From Karstenula rhodostoma CBS 690.94 (taxonomy: Eukaryota > Ascomycota > Dothideomycetes > Pleosporales > Didymosphaeriaceae): a stretch of 64,000 nucleotides of DNA. Each line of letters starts with the position of its first letter. Within the stretch, counting starts at the first letter, position 1. The notes below the pieces were generated by a model. It did not search any database. It was not told the origin of the DNA and saw only the letters and a list, made by a program, of their open reading frames with translations. The stretch is from assembly GCA_010093485.1 (NCBI GenBank), contig MU001500.1, positions 816,198 to 880,197 on the forward strand, in the 5' to 3' direction. This document shows positions 11,521 to 25,398 of the stretch, piece after piece. A program made the translations under genes and the position numbers.

Positions 11521-12917
11521 CTAAGACAGAGACTTGAGCTCGCCCTCCTTCAACTTGCCAGCGCCAATCAACTGCTTGACCTCTTCCTGGTAGACCTGCT
11601 TGATTGCATCGGGACCCTTTGCTCCGCTCAGCTTCGCCGTCAGCGCGGCAATCTCCTCGTTGTCAAGCTTGGCGATGATAACATCGACATCGTTGAGCGC
11701 GCTGTCGATCTGAGAGGCCGGGGCATCTCCAGCTCCATGGAAGTAGTTGGCATCCTTGACAGCGCCACGAATGACACGCTTGTTCTTCTTCGCGGCGTTC
11801 TTGGCAGCCTCCTTTGCCTTCTTGCTGTCGGCCTTCGATGCCTTCTCAGCAGCCTCCTTCTCAGCCTGGAGCCTGGCCTCCTCCTCCTTAGCCTTGGCAG
11901 CCTCCTCAGCGAGACGCTTCTGCTCGGCCTCCTTTTCGAGACGACGCTTGTTCTTGTGAGCGTTCTCTTGCTGACGGAACAGCTTGATACGCTCGTCGAG
12001 TGCCAATGCGTCGTCAACAAGCTTCCTCAAGCGTGCAGTGTCCTCGGTCTTCTTCTTACGCCTGGCGTTTTGGTTCTTGCGCTCGACATGACGCTTCTGG
12101 TCACGGTTCTCGTTGTCATCAGGCACGTCCTCGTCGAGGTACTCAAAGGTTCGCCAGCTGTCGAAGCTGTACCAGAAGTTGTAGAAGTTCTCAACCTCCT
12201 CCTTGCTGCTCTTCTCGTTACCGAGCTTCGGCACAGGCTGCTGGCGCGAGAATCGACCCTCGGCTTCAAAGACCTTGCCCCAAAGCTTGTAGAAGTTGCC
12301 CTTCTTCGTCTCGGATTTCGTGGGCGGCTCAACTTCCGCCGCCTCGTCGACAGAGTCGAACTGCCTTCTCTTGACCGGGTCGAGGAGAACCTCAGTGGCC
12401 TTCTGGATACACTTGAAGAATTGATCGTCCTCAGTTCCACCCTTGGCGGCCTTCTTATCGGGGTGGTGCTTGAGAACCTTCCTGCGGTGGGCGCGCTTGA
12501 TCTGATCCTCGGTGGCACGCCATCTGTACCTCGTGATACCAAGGACAGCATAGTGGTCCTGACCCTTCCAGTCCTTGGCCTCACGCTGGAGCATAAGCGG
12601 GTCCTCAGGCTCGCTGATCTCGCCCTCGTCGTCGTCTTCAATCTTCTTCACGTTCGCCTGGGCCTGGATGCGGTCGTCCTCGGAGAAGGTGCGCTTGTGT
12701 CGCTTCTATATAATAAAGCGTTATCAGTGCATGTTCAAATACTGTCCACAGTGTCACGTACCCTGCGCGCATGGGCGAGGAAATGGGGTCCGACGGGCTC
12801 GATGTTGCGATCGGTCGCATGGCTGAGGGACCCGATAGGCTTGAAGTCCTTCTCAGCAGTCCATCCCGCAGGCAGGACCGGCAGAGGCAGGTTGATCTGT
12901 ACCGACGCAGATGCCAT
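11521..12917 (-). CDS. ZUO1: Zuotin, ribosome-associated J-domain chaperone (DNAJC2/MPP11 type)
   Basis: Exons 12917..12762 and 12705..11521 (56-nt intron, GTACGT..TAG, phase 0) give 446 aa. Zuo1 with Ssz1 forms the ribosome-associated complex at the tunnel exit and stimulates the Hsp70 Ssb on nascent chains. The J domain runs from about residue 100 to 170, with HYAVLGITRYRW and the catalytic HPD at 133-135. The zuotin homology region follows (NFYNFWYSFDSWRTFEYLDE). Next is a long charged ribosome-binding helix of Ala/Glu/Lys/Arg repeats (about 250-350), then a four-helix-like C-terminus ending ELKSLS. Like yeast Zuo1, and unlike animal MPP11, it has no SANT domains. It is divergent from the golgin gene with 509 bp between starts. 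Confidence 0.97.
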
Positions 12918-13426
12918 GGTGTATGCTGCGGGGTGTAGAGGAGCGTCCCGCGAAAGAAAATCGAATTACTTTCGGCGAGTCTCAGACATGGAATACGCCT
13001 TGCCTAAAGCGGGACTCTAAGCGAGTTGGCCGAAGTAGAGCCGATAGCAACAACAGAGCATGATAGTACTTGCAATGGTCTCCCAGATCGTCAATTTACT
13101 TCAGAAGCTTGCATTCAAAGTCTCTAAGCGAAAAGTAGTGATTTGCCTCACAAATCAGCATCCCTATACGGAATAGTCGCTGATCATCATGTGACTAAAA
13201 AACGGCTGGCGCCCCAATGCTATTTTGGCGACACCCAAGGGATCTCGACTTTGCCGAAGTGGTAGCTAGCGTGGTGACCCTGGCAGCCCCAGAAACGTCT
13301 CACGCAGTGCGGTTTGTCCGCGCAATGGACAACATAACCTAGTTCCATTACACCTGGATCATGGCAGCCCCGTAGATGTTGGATCCGACCTCTTTCTATC
13401 TCCGACCAACATAGTATATTGCAAAC
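12918..13426. promoter_or_regulatory. Divergent promoter region of ZUO1 and the golgin gene
   Basis: 509 bp between the two start codons, which face away from each other, so both promoters must lie here. No clear TATA box or known operator was identified. Confidence 0.5.
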
Positions 13427-16400
13427 ATGTTCCAAGGCCTTCAGGTACTACTGTTTTTATACTTTGGTATTCATAACTAACGGTGAACCTCAGCGCATCA
13501 AGGGTGCGCTTGATGCCCGAATAGCGGAAGAGCAAGCAAAGCAACGCGCTTCTGCCCAGACATCACGGTCGCGATCAGGCTCGACCCCTAAGCGCTCGAG
13601 TTCGCGCAATCTTTCGCCATCGAAGCGCACGCCCAAGGGAAAGGATGGCGACAGCCCTGGCAAGGCAGTGTCCACAGGGAAGGGCCCCGATCCCTCAGAG
13701 TTCGACCCGGAGTTTGTCATAGGCGAAGAAGATGAGCAGCTGAGTAGATCAGGGACCCCGCGCCCGAAAGAGAAGGCAGAGGGTGGAGAGACGGCAGGCA
13801 CGAGTGGGGATCATGGGGAGGAGGAGGGCAAGGCCGAGGCCGCGGAGGCAAAGACACCGCCGGCGCCTGAGATACCTCCAGAAATAAGAGCCCGGTTGAG
13901 GAAGCTCGACAAGCTCGAACCCAAATACTCTGGTCAGTGCGATCGCTTGCGCAGCGTGTCATTTCTAATCGTTATTCAGAACTGCTTCGCTCCTACCGCA
14001 TTGCCCACGCTCGAGTTAGCCTTATTGAAGCCTTCGAGGCTTCCCTTCGCGAGAATACCCCGTTGACGTCAATCAGCGAACCTGCGGCGTTCGTGGAATA
14101 TCTTGGCCAGCTAAACGTTAAAAGCGATATGCTCATGGAAGAACTTAAGAGGGTTTCCAGAGAGCGAGACGAGATGAACAAGAAGCGGGAAGAAGCGGAA
14201 AAGAAGGCAAACGAAGCAACGGAGGAAGTGCAAAAACTACAGGCGCAGGTTGCAGCGAGCGAAGCGCCGAAGGACGATTCCACTGTCCAGACAGACTCCG
14301 CCGCTCCATCATCCCCATCGAAGTCTTCTAAAGAGACCGAAGTAACCGAGGACAGCGAGTTCTTCTCTTATGATAGCGAGCTACCTCGACTTCAATCGCA
14401 GCTGAAGGAAAGCGAACAAAAGGCTGAGAAGCTTGGAGAAGAGAACCAGTCACTAAAGAAGGAGCTCTCTGTAGCACAGGAGTCGGCAGAATCATTCATG
14501 AAGAACCTCGAAACAACAACAAACGATTTCCTCACCTTCAAGGATCAGTACACACGCGCACAAAAGGAGAATGATGACCGCCAGAAAGAGTTCGATTCGA
14601 CGATCGGTGCTCTCCAGAGCAAGCTCCAAACCACTGAACAGGATCTGACAAAACGAAAAGATGACTACGGCGCGCAAGAAAAAGCTTTCGCTGAACTCAC
14701 CGAAAAGCTGGATGCGACATCAAAGGAGCTTGAAGAGCTACATGCCACCCGGGGAGAAGAGCTTGTCGAGAACCATGACCGAGAGGCCTTGAGGAAGGAA
14801 GTGGAGCGTCTGGAGGGTGAACTTGTGAAGCTCCGCGATACTCAGTTAAAGGCAGAGAAGCGCAACGAGACTCTGGGCGGTCTGGTAAACAACTTGCGCG
14901 ACCAGCTGAAGGATGCTGAGTCGAAACGTGACAAGACGCAAAGCGACCTAGAGCAAGCTCAAAAAGATCTCGCAGCAGCATCGAGCGTGAAGGGCGTGAA
15001 TGAGGCGGAGGTGTCCACACCGACCCCAACACCTGTTACAGAGTCCGGGGCTTCAAAGAAGAAAAACAAAAAGAAGAAGAAGGGTGGCAAGGCTGCCGAT
15101 GCGGCGTCCGTGGAGAAGACACCAAGCGAGGCTGGCGACTCTACTGGCCTCCTGAGTCCTAGTGCTGCTGAATTCTCGCCGTCGCAGTTGGAAGACGCCC
15201 AGAAGACCGTATCGCAGCTCACATCGGATTTTGAAGCGAAGGTTGCTGCAATCGAGCGCCTAGAGAGTGAAGTTGCAGAAAAGGGGAATTACATTGACAA
15301 CCTGCACAAGAAACTGAAGGACGAAGAAGCAATGAGAGAGGAGATTGAGACTCTAAGGCAAGATCTGCTAGATTTTGGCTCGGAGCACACAGAAGCCAAG
15401 GACAAGGTAAAGCAGTTGCAGGCAGAGAAGGCGGCTCTGCAAGAGAACCTTGAACGACTGGAGAAGGAAATCGCAGCATTGCGCACTGGCAAATCTGCAC
15501 AAGAGAGTTCCGAGCAGGAAAAGAAGGCCTTGGCAGCAGAATTTGAGGAGCTGAAAGCCAAGGCTGATTCGTTGCAGACCGACCTGTCGGTAGCAGAACA
15601 GCTGGCTGCATCGCGCTTCAAAGAACTCACTGATATGCGAGAGATTCTGCAAAAGGCTCAACCGGAGCTCACCTCCTTACGAAAGGAGGTAAATGAGCTG
15701 CGAAGTACCAAAGAAGAGCTTTCTACGAAATCATCGGAATTGCGGCGTCTGGAGGGCCGCGAGAAAGACCTCAAGTCTGAGATCGCGACGTATCGGAGCC
15801 AGGTGTCTGACAAAGACGGTGACATCAAGACACTGAACGACAAGATCAAACAAGAAACAACGCAGAGGCTTGCGCTGGAGGAGACCAACCGGAAGATTCA
15901 GCGCGACCTGCAAAATTCGGAAAGTGATCGCAATGACGCCATTGAAAGCCGCGAGAAACTCACCAAAGAACTCACCAAGACACAAGAAGACGTGAAGAAG
16001 TCGCGCAATATGATTGATGATTTGGAAAAGCAGGTCGCCAAATTGCAACGCGAAGCTGGTGGTTTGCGCGACGAGATCCAACTCAAGTCTGCTCAGTATG
16101 CAAGCGCACAGGACTTGATGAACAGCATGCAGATGAGCACGCAAGAAATGGGCACGCAAATGAAGGAAGTACGCGCTAGAACTGAAAGCCTAGAGGAGGA
16201 GCTTGCAGACGCACACCGGCTGCTCAGCGAACGCAGTCGTGAAGCTGAGACCATGAGGAGACTCCTAGCTGATGCGCAGGGTCGTGCCGATGCGCGCGTT
16301 AGGGAGATGCAAGAACGTCTCGACATTGCGATTGAGGAAAGAGAACGAGCTGAAGAGCAAGCTAGCTCGTTCGGTCGGCGACGTGCGCGTGAATTGGAGG

Positions 16401-17043
16401 AGCTCAAACAAAAAGTTCGCGACGCAGAACGTGCAGTCACACGCGCCCAGGAAGACAAGGAGGACTTTGCCTCGTCCGAAAAAGAGCTCAGACGCCAAAA
16501 AGATGACTTGGAACGGCGAGCAGCACAAGCTAACGAAGAAGCTGCCGAGGTGCGTGTGGCGCTCCGTCAATTGCGCGATGCTCTGGACGACAGCGAGAAG
16601 CAAGCGCGGGACCTGGAGAAGGAGAAGGCTGACCTGCGGCGCGCATTTGATGAGACGCAGAGCCGGCTCGAGAAACTACAGAAGTCGAGCAAGACCATGT
16701 CGGATGAGGTCAGAGCGTTGAAGACGCGGGCAGCAGATTCCAACGTGCAGTCATCGAGGTCGTCGCTCGAATCGTCTCGGTCACGCATCACATCTCCAGC
16801 ACCCAAAGGCGGCGCGCCCTCTGCACAAGGCAGTGACGGAGCCGTGGACTATGTCTATCTGAAGAATGTGCTGTTGCAGTTTCTGGAACAGAAGGATAAG
16901 AAGTACCAGCAGCAGCTCATCCCCGTGCTGGGGATGCTTCTGCACTTTGACAAGTAAGTGCAGTGTCAGCATGATGGTCTCTGCCGCTAACGCCGCGTAG
17001 GAAAGATGAACAGCGATGGACTGCGGCCATTTCGGCAAAATAG
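13427..17043 (+). CDS. IMH1: GRIP-domain golgin, Imh1-like
   Basis: Four exons: 13427..13444, 13494..13932, 13980..16953 and 17001..17043, giving 1157 aa. Golgins with GRIP domains tether vesicles at the trans-Golgi and bind Arl1-GTP. The N-terminus MFQGLQRIKGALDARIAEEQ is an amphipathic start. A Ser/Pro-rich linker follows, with long heptad coiled coil from about 165 to 1060, broken by a Lys cluster (KKKNKKKKKGGK). The C-terminal GRIP domain (about 1108-1157) carries DYVYLKNVLLQFLEQKD and LIPVLGMLLHFDKKDEQRW, including the conserved Tyr that contacts Arl1. The last intron is needed: without it a stop directly after HFDK would cut off the final GRIP helix. The first exon encodes only six residues. 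Confidence 0.94.
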
Positions 17044-17983
17044 TAGGGCGTCCCAGAGCGCAATGTGTGCAACATGGGTTCTGCTCCGTGGCGTCGATGG
17101 CATGGTGTTGGGTGCGCCTTTATTGTTTGGGGCGTTTCTTGGGTGTTTGTGTTGCACAACGACGGATTATTGTATGCGATTAGCAAGTGAAAGCTGGGCT
17201 GTACTATGTAGGTCTCTTCTGCTATGGATGTAGCGCATTGTCCGAAAGCATATCTTGTATTAATAGGACTGGTTGAGGGGCGAGGGGGAGGCAGTCGGAA
17301 ATCAGCCACTGGGCTTGGTCACGGGACCGGCCAGGCAAAGGCTCAACTGTGGACAGGGAGGAGTCGATAGAGTACTAGATGGAAAGTTGGAGTACTGCGT
17401 TGCTGCTCCTAGGGCAGCACATGGTGCTCAAGCGTCGAGGGTAGCTATGTAGGTGGTGTGTGGTGGCGCCCCGCGGGCTTGAAGGCTTGGAGGTTGGGTA
17501 GCGCTGCTGGGCCGGAAAACCAGCTGGTTGCATCATACCGCCCCAAAGCCTGCGAGCTAGCAGCGTTTCGTGCCATTGCATCGCCGTCGAATGCGAGCGT
17601 CTGCCCTCGTCCCACCAGACGCTGTTCCTCGTGCTCGCTCACAGCGTCCCTCCGCCGTCTTCCGCCCCGACTTCATAGTGTTGAGTGTTGCGCGCACACG
17701 GAAACATCCCCTCCCCCCACCATCTCTGCCAGGGGTGTGCGGCCCAAGATTGGCCGACAAACGAGCGCTAGAAGCCCATTGCAAGTGAAGCACGACGACG
17801 CCTGCTCTGCTGCGCGCGCTGGCCTTGCCCGACACTCGCCCGCACCGCATCCAAGCAGCGCATGCCCGATGAACTGAGCCCGCCTTCGCAGCCCACCCGC
17901 ATCTCAACTCCCTCGGCGCCCGCATCTCAGCGCGGACCAGCCTCGTTGGCGCTTGCGGCGGGGACAGATAGACGCAGGACACG
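17044..17983. other. Intergenic, golgin 3' end and SRPK promoter
   Basis: 3' flank of the golgin gene (AT-rich to about 17270) followed by a GC-rich upstream region of the kinase. Overlapping frames here are a GC effect. No gene is supported. Confidence 0.6.
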
Positions 17984-20085
<2,102 letters not shown>

Positions 20086-21151
20086 ACATGATGCTTGCGG
20101 TGTTTGTGCCCATCCATCCCTTGAGCGCAGCTCAACGCTTGTGTTGAGACACATGTGTGACGACGAAACGATCAATTGCATGGCGGTCTGTCTTTGCGGT
20201 ATTACGAGGGTGGTTGCGGTTGTAGGTACAGTGAGTATAAGGCAAGAAGACGGAAATGCAACGGAATGGAACGAATGGAATGCTTCTTTCTGTTTAGCGG
20301 GTCGGCAACGGCGTCTCTTGTGTGCAAGTCGACTTTTGCTTGGCGCGGCTCTTTATCTTGGGTGTTTAGTCAGACAGATATTGAGTCGCCTCTACCATTC
20401 CTTGATTTTTCACTCGCATGTACGTGGATATGTCAATCGTTACTAGATCATAGCGTGGGTCTGGGTGTTATGAACCTTTCTTCCAGGGTCTCTAGTGCGG
20501 GTGCTTTGTGTATGTTTTGCAGTCGCCGGTCAGGATATCGCAGGTCTGTGGCATGGTTTCCTGTGTTTTCAGTTCGGTATGAGGTATATCACTATCCTAC
20601 CCACTCAGCAGTGTAAGATTGCCAACCACTTTCAAGTGGTACGACGCAGACTGCTTGATGACGAGTGACGTCTGGAGGATTATGATAGCATGTGATACCA
20701 TCTTCTGACGATATCAAGTAGAAGTGTCAAAGTCACCGTGACGAACACCAAAGGAAGGGAAAGATTCGGCTCATCTACAGCGGCCAGTGACGGTCAGGCC
20801 CGCCTCACCGATCGTCTTGACCACACAAGTTTAACTTCTCGGTCAGGTCAGTCAGTTCCGCGATGGACACTCCACTCGGTGCAAACAACTCACATACGGT
20901 ATCTCCGCTAGGACCTCGAAAATGAACTCGGTCTATGCAATTTCACCAGCGAGATTACGTCACAGCGCGGGAGGTTTTTGATTCACTCCGTTTGCCAGTG
21001 GCGCAGCGTAAATGAAGCCCGCCTTCATGTCTGAATAATTCTTCTCTGCCCACCCGACCATTCCATTGCACCCAAGACACAACCACCTTGCGGTTCCTTA
21101 CTCCAACTCCTTCTACCATACTCACACCCGTACCGGACGGACGCCATCGCC
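20086..21151. other. Intergenic, no gene seen
   Basis: 3' flank of the kinase and upstream region of the small membrane protein. A few frames of about 100 codons occur, without start context, composition or domain support. Confidence 0.6.
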
Positions 21152-21535
21152 ATGGGTCACAAGAACTCCAAGCCCGAACCCCCGCCGCAGCCGCCGCCGC
21201 CGTCCCAGCCCTGGCTGCCCGGCAACTGCCCCACCCTCTTCGAGTGCCACCCCAACTCAAAGCGGTCTGAAGGTCTGCATATCTTCCCACTCATCCTGGC
21301 CCTCATGTGCTGAACTTTCCGCACAGTCATCAAGCACGCTCTCGTCAAGGCGTACAAGCACAATCCAGGAGCTGCTCGCTGCCTCATGTGTCTTCTCTTC
21401 CTGATGGTCGTTGTCGGCATTGGCATCACTGGCTGGCGCGTTCTCTCCAAGCGGCAGGCTCGCAGGAAGCGGATGCAAGCTGCGCGTGTTGAGGCCGAGA
21501 AGGGCGGTACCGACGGGTTCGCTGATGATATTTGA
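21152..21535 (+). CDS. Small single-pass membrane protein, function unknown
   Basis: Exons 21152..21272 and 21327..21535 (54-nt intron with unusual donor GTCTGC, branch-like gctgaac, acceptor CACAG) give 109 aa. It begins MGHKNSKPEPPPQPPPPSQP, a proline-rich head with two Cys (GNCPTLFEC). After the junction comes a short helix (VIKHALVKAYKHNPGAARC), then one strong transmembrane segment CLLFLMVVVGIGITGW. A basic stop-transfer patch (KRQARRKR) and an acidic C-terminus FADDI follow. The positive charges suggest a cytosolic C-terminus. I do not recognise a family. The ATG has good context (gccATGg), and both exons are open only in the joined frame, which supports the model. Confidence 0.65.
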
Positions 21536-23135
21536 GAGTATGAGCGTGGCTGTGCTGCTTCCACTTCAGGTACTTCGTATGGTGGTTTGGAGGCTCATAT
21601 GAACGGGACTAATCGTCGTTAGGACTTGCAATGTGGGTGAAGGAAGGACGCCGCTTCCGGACGAGAGTGTGGGCTCTGTTCTCATCTGAGTATGATTAGG
21701 GAGTCTTGGAGTTCATGGAAAATACAGCAGTAGACATGCTAGATGTTTGGATCTTCACTGTAGTGTCTGCGATACCATGGCACCTTACCCGAGATAGCGA
21801 AGAAATATACTATCGGTTATCCCATATCCGTGCTCTTGAACTTTTGATACTGCATGCAATCAGACTAAGAACAACCATGCAAGGCTAAAATTTACGTGAT
21901 CACGATCTGGGCTACGGAAGTCAGAGCGTTTCGACTATGCAGTCTCTAAGTATTCGAAATGTAGAAGAAGCTGAACAAGCTGACGTCAGGATTGCGAATT
22001 ATAAGAGATGAACGACACACAAGCAATAGCTGTGTACCCCGTTCGTGCAGATAATTCCCATCTGAACTCCGCCTTTTCACGCTTGTGATTTTGTGAAAAC
22101 ACGGGCGCCGATACAGGACTTGGCCGTTTCACGATTGATGCATGCATACCAGCGAACTCGAACTCGAAGTCGACACAACTGTCAACCACCATACCAGTGA
22201 CCACACGATCAACGTGTTCATTCAGGCTTTCCATGGACCGATTCGGGGACTGCATACTAATCAAGCACAGGAAAGTGCAAACCGAGGAGCTTTAGTCAGT
22301 GCTTACTGATGCATCGATAGTGGGCCTGTGGCTATTTACCGTCGTCCACATCTAGTAAATCGATTTCACGAACCTAATACTAAACGGTAGTAATATAGTC
22401 TAGCCTTTATAATATAGTATTATAGTCTAGACTTAGGCGAGTGGAAACATTGCCTTTCCGTATTCGGAGCATCTACACCAGGCTAAGCAGACCAGATGAT
22501 GTATGTTGGGTGAAAGAATGGCAAGCCGCAACACAGCACGCCACACTGGCCCATGGAACACTGAGAGCGTAAAGACTGAGACGGCAAAAGCAACCTACAC
22601 ATGACACACGCCATGCTTTATCAAGTACCCCTTACGGCTCAGTAAGCATTGCGGCTTACCTAAGTGGGTCCAAGGTCAGCTCTCGCTACTTCCCGTGCAA
22701 GTGCATCAACTGCAGCGGAACAATTGAAAAGTAACCGCCTCATATTCTGTATAGCAACAACCGTAAACATACAGATGCATGACGTCATGATAATTGAAAA
22801 GTGTAGCCACCTTGTGGACGCAACACCACATCTGAACGATAACCCTCTGAGATGTCCCTCCCAATTCCGCTCAGTATAAGACGGGAGGCAAGAAATATGG
22901 TATAGCATAAGAGTCCCGCCGTATAACGCCGTGTGTCAAGGATTTCCGTTACCGACAGCCGCGGGCTGCACAATGCATGAAGTCGTGAAATAAACAAAAC
23001 ATGGAGACAGCATGGGGCCAGTGGAAAACTTTGGCATCTCGAAACTCCTCCTAGCGGTCTATGTACCCAAGCGATTGAGGAGAATCTGCTCGGCTTGGTG
23101 CTATAAGCCGTTTGGGTCGGTGGCTCCTGCTGCTT
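21536..23135. other. Intergenic 1.6 kb, no gene seen
   Basis: Lies between the small membrane protein (+) and the convergent bZIP gene (-). It is AT-rich with several short inverted and direct repeats at 22391-22432 and a perfect CRE palindrome TGACGTCA at 22780-22787. No frame looks coding. Confidence 0.6.
22391..22432. repeat. AT-rich palindrome flanked by direct repeats
   Basis: Perfect inverted repeat tataata-tag-tattata at 22408-22424, flanked by two copies of atagtctag (22395-22403 and 22422-22430). It could form a short hairpin. No gene depends on it visibly. Confidence 0.5.
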
Positions 23136-24014
23136 CTAAGCATAAGGATTGGGGTATGGTGACTGAAATTGCTGACCTGAAGCTGGAGAATCTCCGGTCT
23201 TCTGGCGCTTGTCCGCATAGTCGCCTGAGAAAGGCGAGCCATCATTGGGATGCTTGCCATTGCTCAGAGACGGACCGCCATGCTGCGCAGCGGCTGCTGC
23301 TTGAGCGGCCATCTGGAGCTCCCCAATCTGCCTATCTGAGAGGCCACCGTTGTTGCTGTTGTTGTTCGCGTTCTGTTGCGATTGTGCCTGCTGGTCGGGC
23401 TGAGGCTGCGGCGGGGCCTGGTTCATGTTGGGGTTGGGCGCTTCACCGTGGCGTGAGAGGTCGACGCCGGCCGGTGCCGGTGGTACCTCGCCCTGGGTCT
23501 CCAGAAGGCGGGACTGAAGGTTGATGATGTAGTCACGCAGCTGATAGTTCTCGGTCTGGAGGGTCTTGTAAAGCTCGCATAGCTGCTCGAACTCTTTGAC
23601 TTGGTCCTTGAGCTGCTTGATGTACTCTTCTTTGCGCTGGCGGAAGGCACGCTGGGAGAGTCAGTGAAGGTCGGGGTGACGAGGTGGTAGTGCAGACCTG
23701 TGCGGCGCGATTCTGAGCAGCGCGCTTCGATGTGCTCAGCTCACGACGGCCTTTCGCGTTGCCCTGGCCCTGGTCGCCCATATGGGCCGTCTCGCCCTGG
23801 GTCATCTGGTACTGCTGGCCGGCGATGGCGGGGTCAATGGCGTGTTGCTGAGGACTTGGGTGAGGGTGTTGCTGCATGGGTTGGGGCGCACTGCTCTGGC
23901 CGGCGCCAGCAGCAAGCAGATGCTCTCTTAGGCCTGTACAGCGGGCGTGTTAGTAATCGGGGCTCGCGACGTCGTAGCTTGGACGACGGAAACGGGAGGA
24001 GTTGACTAACTCAT
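23136..24014 (-). CDS. kapC: bZIP transcription factor, kapC-like
   Basis: Exons 24014..24011 (start codon plus one base), 23933..23698 and 23651..23136 give 251 aa. The basic region reads STSKRAAQNRAAQ, then across the intron RAFRQRKEEYIKQL, followed by a leucine-zipper stretch and ENYQLRDYIINLQSRLLETQ. This matches the fungal kapC group of AP-1-like bZIP factors, which act in the nucleus on growth and stress programmes. The tail is Gln/Asn/Ala-rich and ends SPYPNPYA. The tiny first exon is inferred: the frame upstream of MQQHPHPSP stays open to an acceptor (TGTACAG), and the only matching donor directly follows an ATG plus A. If this is wrong, translation starts at 23877 and loses 20 residues. 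The intron in the basic region uses a GTCTGC donor. Confidence 0.88.
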
Positions 24015-25398
24015 CTCGATGGTGGGCGCCTTTGGGTCCTGCGACAGTCAGCAGATGTCCATCCATGTACTGCGGGCCAGGTCAGCAAAAGGGCAATGGC
24101 ATGCTTACGTGAGTGGCGGGCGGCTGCTGCATGTTATAGGTGCGGATGTTTGGAAAGAGCGTGGGCAAGGTGGTCGGCATCAATGGAAATGGGTAGAGCG
24201 GGCGAGGACGCAGCCTGGTTCACGCCAGCCGGCAAGGAAAGCGAAGCGCAACTGGGTGCGTGGTGTGGGAGCCGGATCGCAGAGGTGTGGAGGTGGCAGG
24301 CGCTCTCGTGGAGGGCAGCGCGGCGGGCAGGCAGGCTGGCTGGCTGGCGGCGGTTAGCTCTTGCCTCGCGGTCCATGCAGGCAGGCACAGGCAGGGGCCG
24401 CCGTGCCCCGCGACCGCAGCGGACTTGACGTCCGTCCATGAGGGCAGAGGTGGATGGCGGGCGGCGCATTGTGCATTGCGCATTGGGGCCGAGGGCACTC
24501 ACGCTCGCGAATGATGGAATCGGGTGGGCTTAGTCAATGGTTGATGACTGATGGGTGACTGTTCAGGGTTGGGGAGCAACCGCCTTAAGTAATGGGGTTG
24601 CGCGCGTCGCCCTCGGCCCTTCGGCCGTGCCAGCCGCCTCCACCCCAACCAACAAAAACACGCCGACGACCAGTGCGTCCATTTATTACGCGCGTTTAGT
24701 GATTACTCCATGTCCTCCATCGGGAAGCAGGTCGCCAGAGCCTGCAATCTGGACGGTTGTGTACGACGGCACCAGGCCCATGCTGACCAATACACTCTCT
24801 TTCACGGCGCTGGCCTTGGCGCCCGCCGGACATTGTCCGTATCCGGCTGTGACCAGATGGAGCATGCGACATGCCACATGCAAGCTCCGCCGGTAGGGTG
24901 TGCTTCGCCAACACGCATGCCGCATGCATTGCACTATGCACGACGGCAGCAGCAAGTTCCTGGATCTGAGGGCATTCGCTACTGCTCGCCCGTCGCTCTT
25001 GCTGTTCTTTGCTAGCAGCTTAGCTTGGCTTGGTCGCATCGTGATTGTGTTGCTCTCTACAAAGCATGTCGTTACCTTTGCTCTGTGCCTCGCTCAGCAA
25101 GCACTACATCATGCAGGCAGTACATCAGAGTTGTTTTTGCAACGACGTGGTGGCTCGTTGCTCTGCGGGGCGAGTCGGCGCGCCCAATTCCATGGCCGAC
25201 TTCACTCGCTTTACGTTGCAGCTTCCGTTCATCGTCTCCCGCCCTGCCCACAACGGCATTTGCCTTCTCTGAGACCGCTGACATAGTCCAATTTCTATTC
25301 CGGCCCCTGCATGCGTGCTGCATCCCTCTTCGAGCAGCCCTAACGGCAGTTGCCTTTCTTACTGCTGTCGAAACACGCCGTGGACAACATTCGCAAGC
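24015..25398. promoter_or_regulatory. Divergent upstream region of the bZIP and dehydratase genes
   Basis: 1.38 kb between two divergent starts. It is GC-rich to about 24700 and contains short ggct/ggca repeats (24325-24350). No third gene is supported. Overlapping frames on both strands reflect base composition. Confidence 0.5.

Noticed and set aside
11737..13020. 427-codon open frame on the plus strand opposite ZUO1
   Set aside because: It is the antisense shadow of the long charged helices of Zuo1; Leu/Val-rich content comes from reverse reading of Lys/Glu codons.
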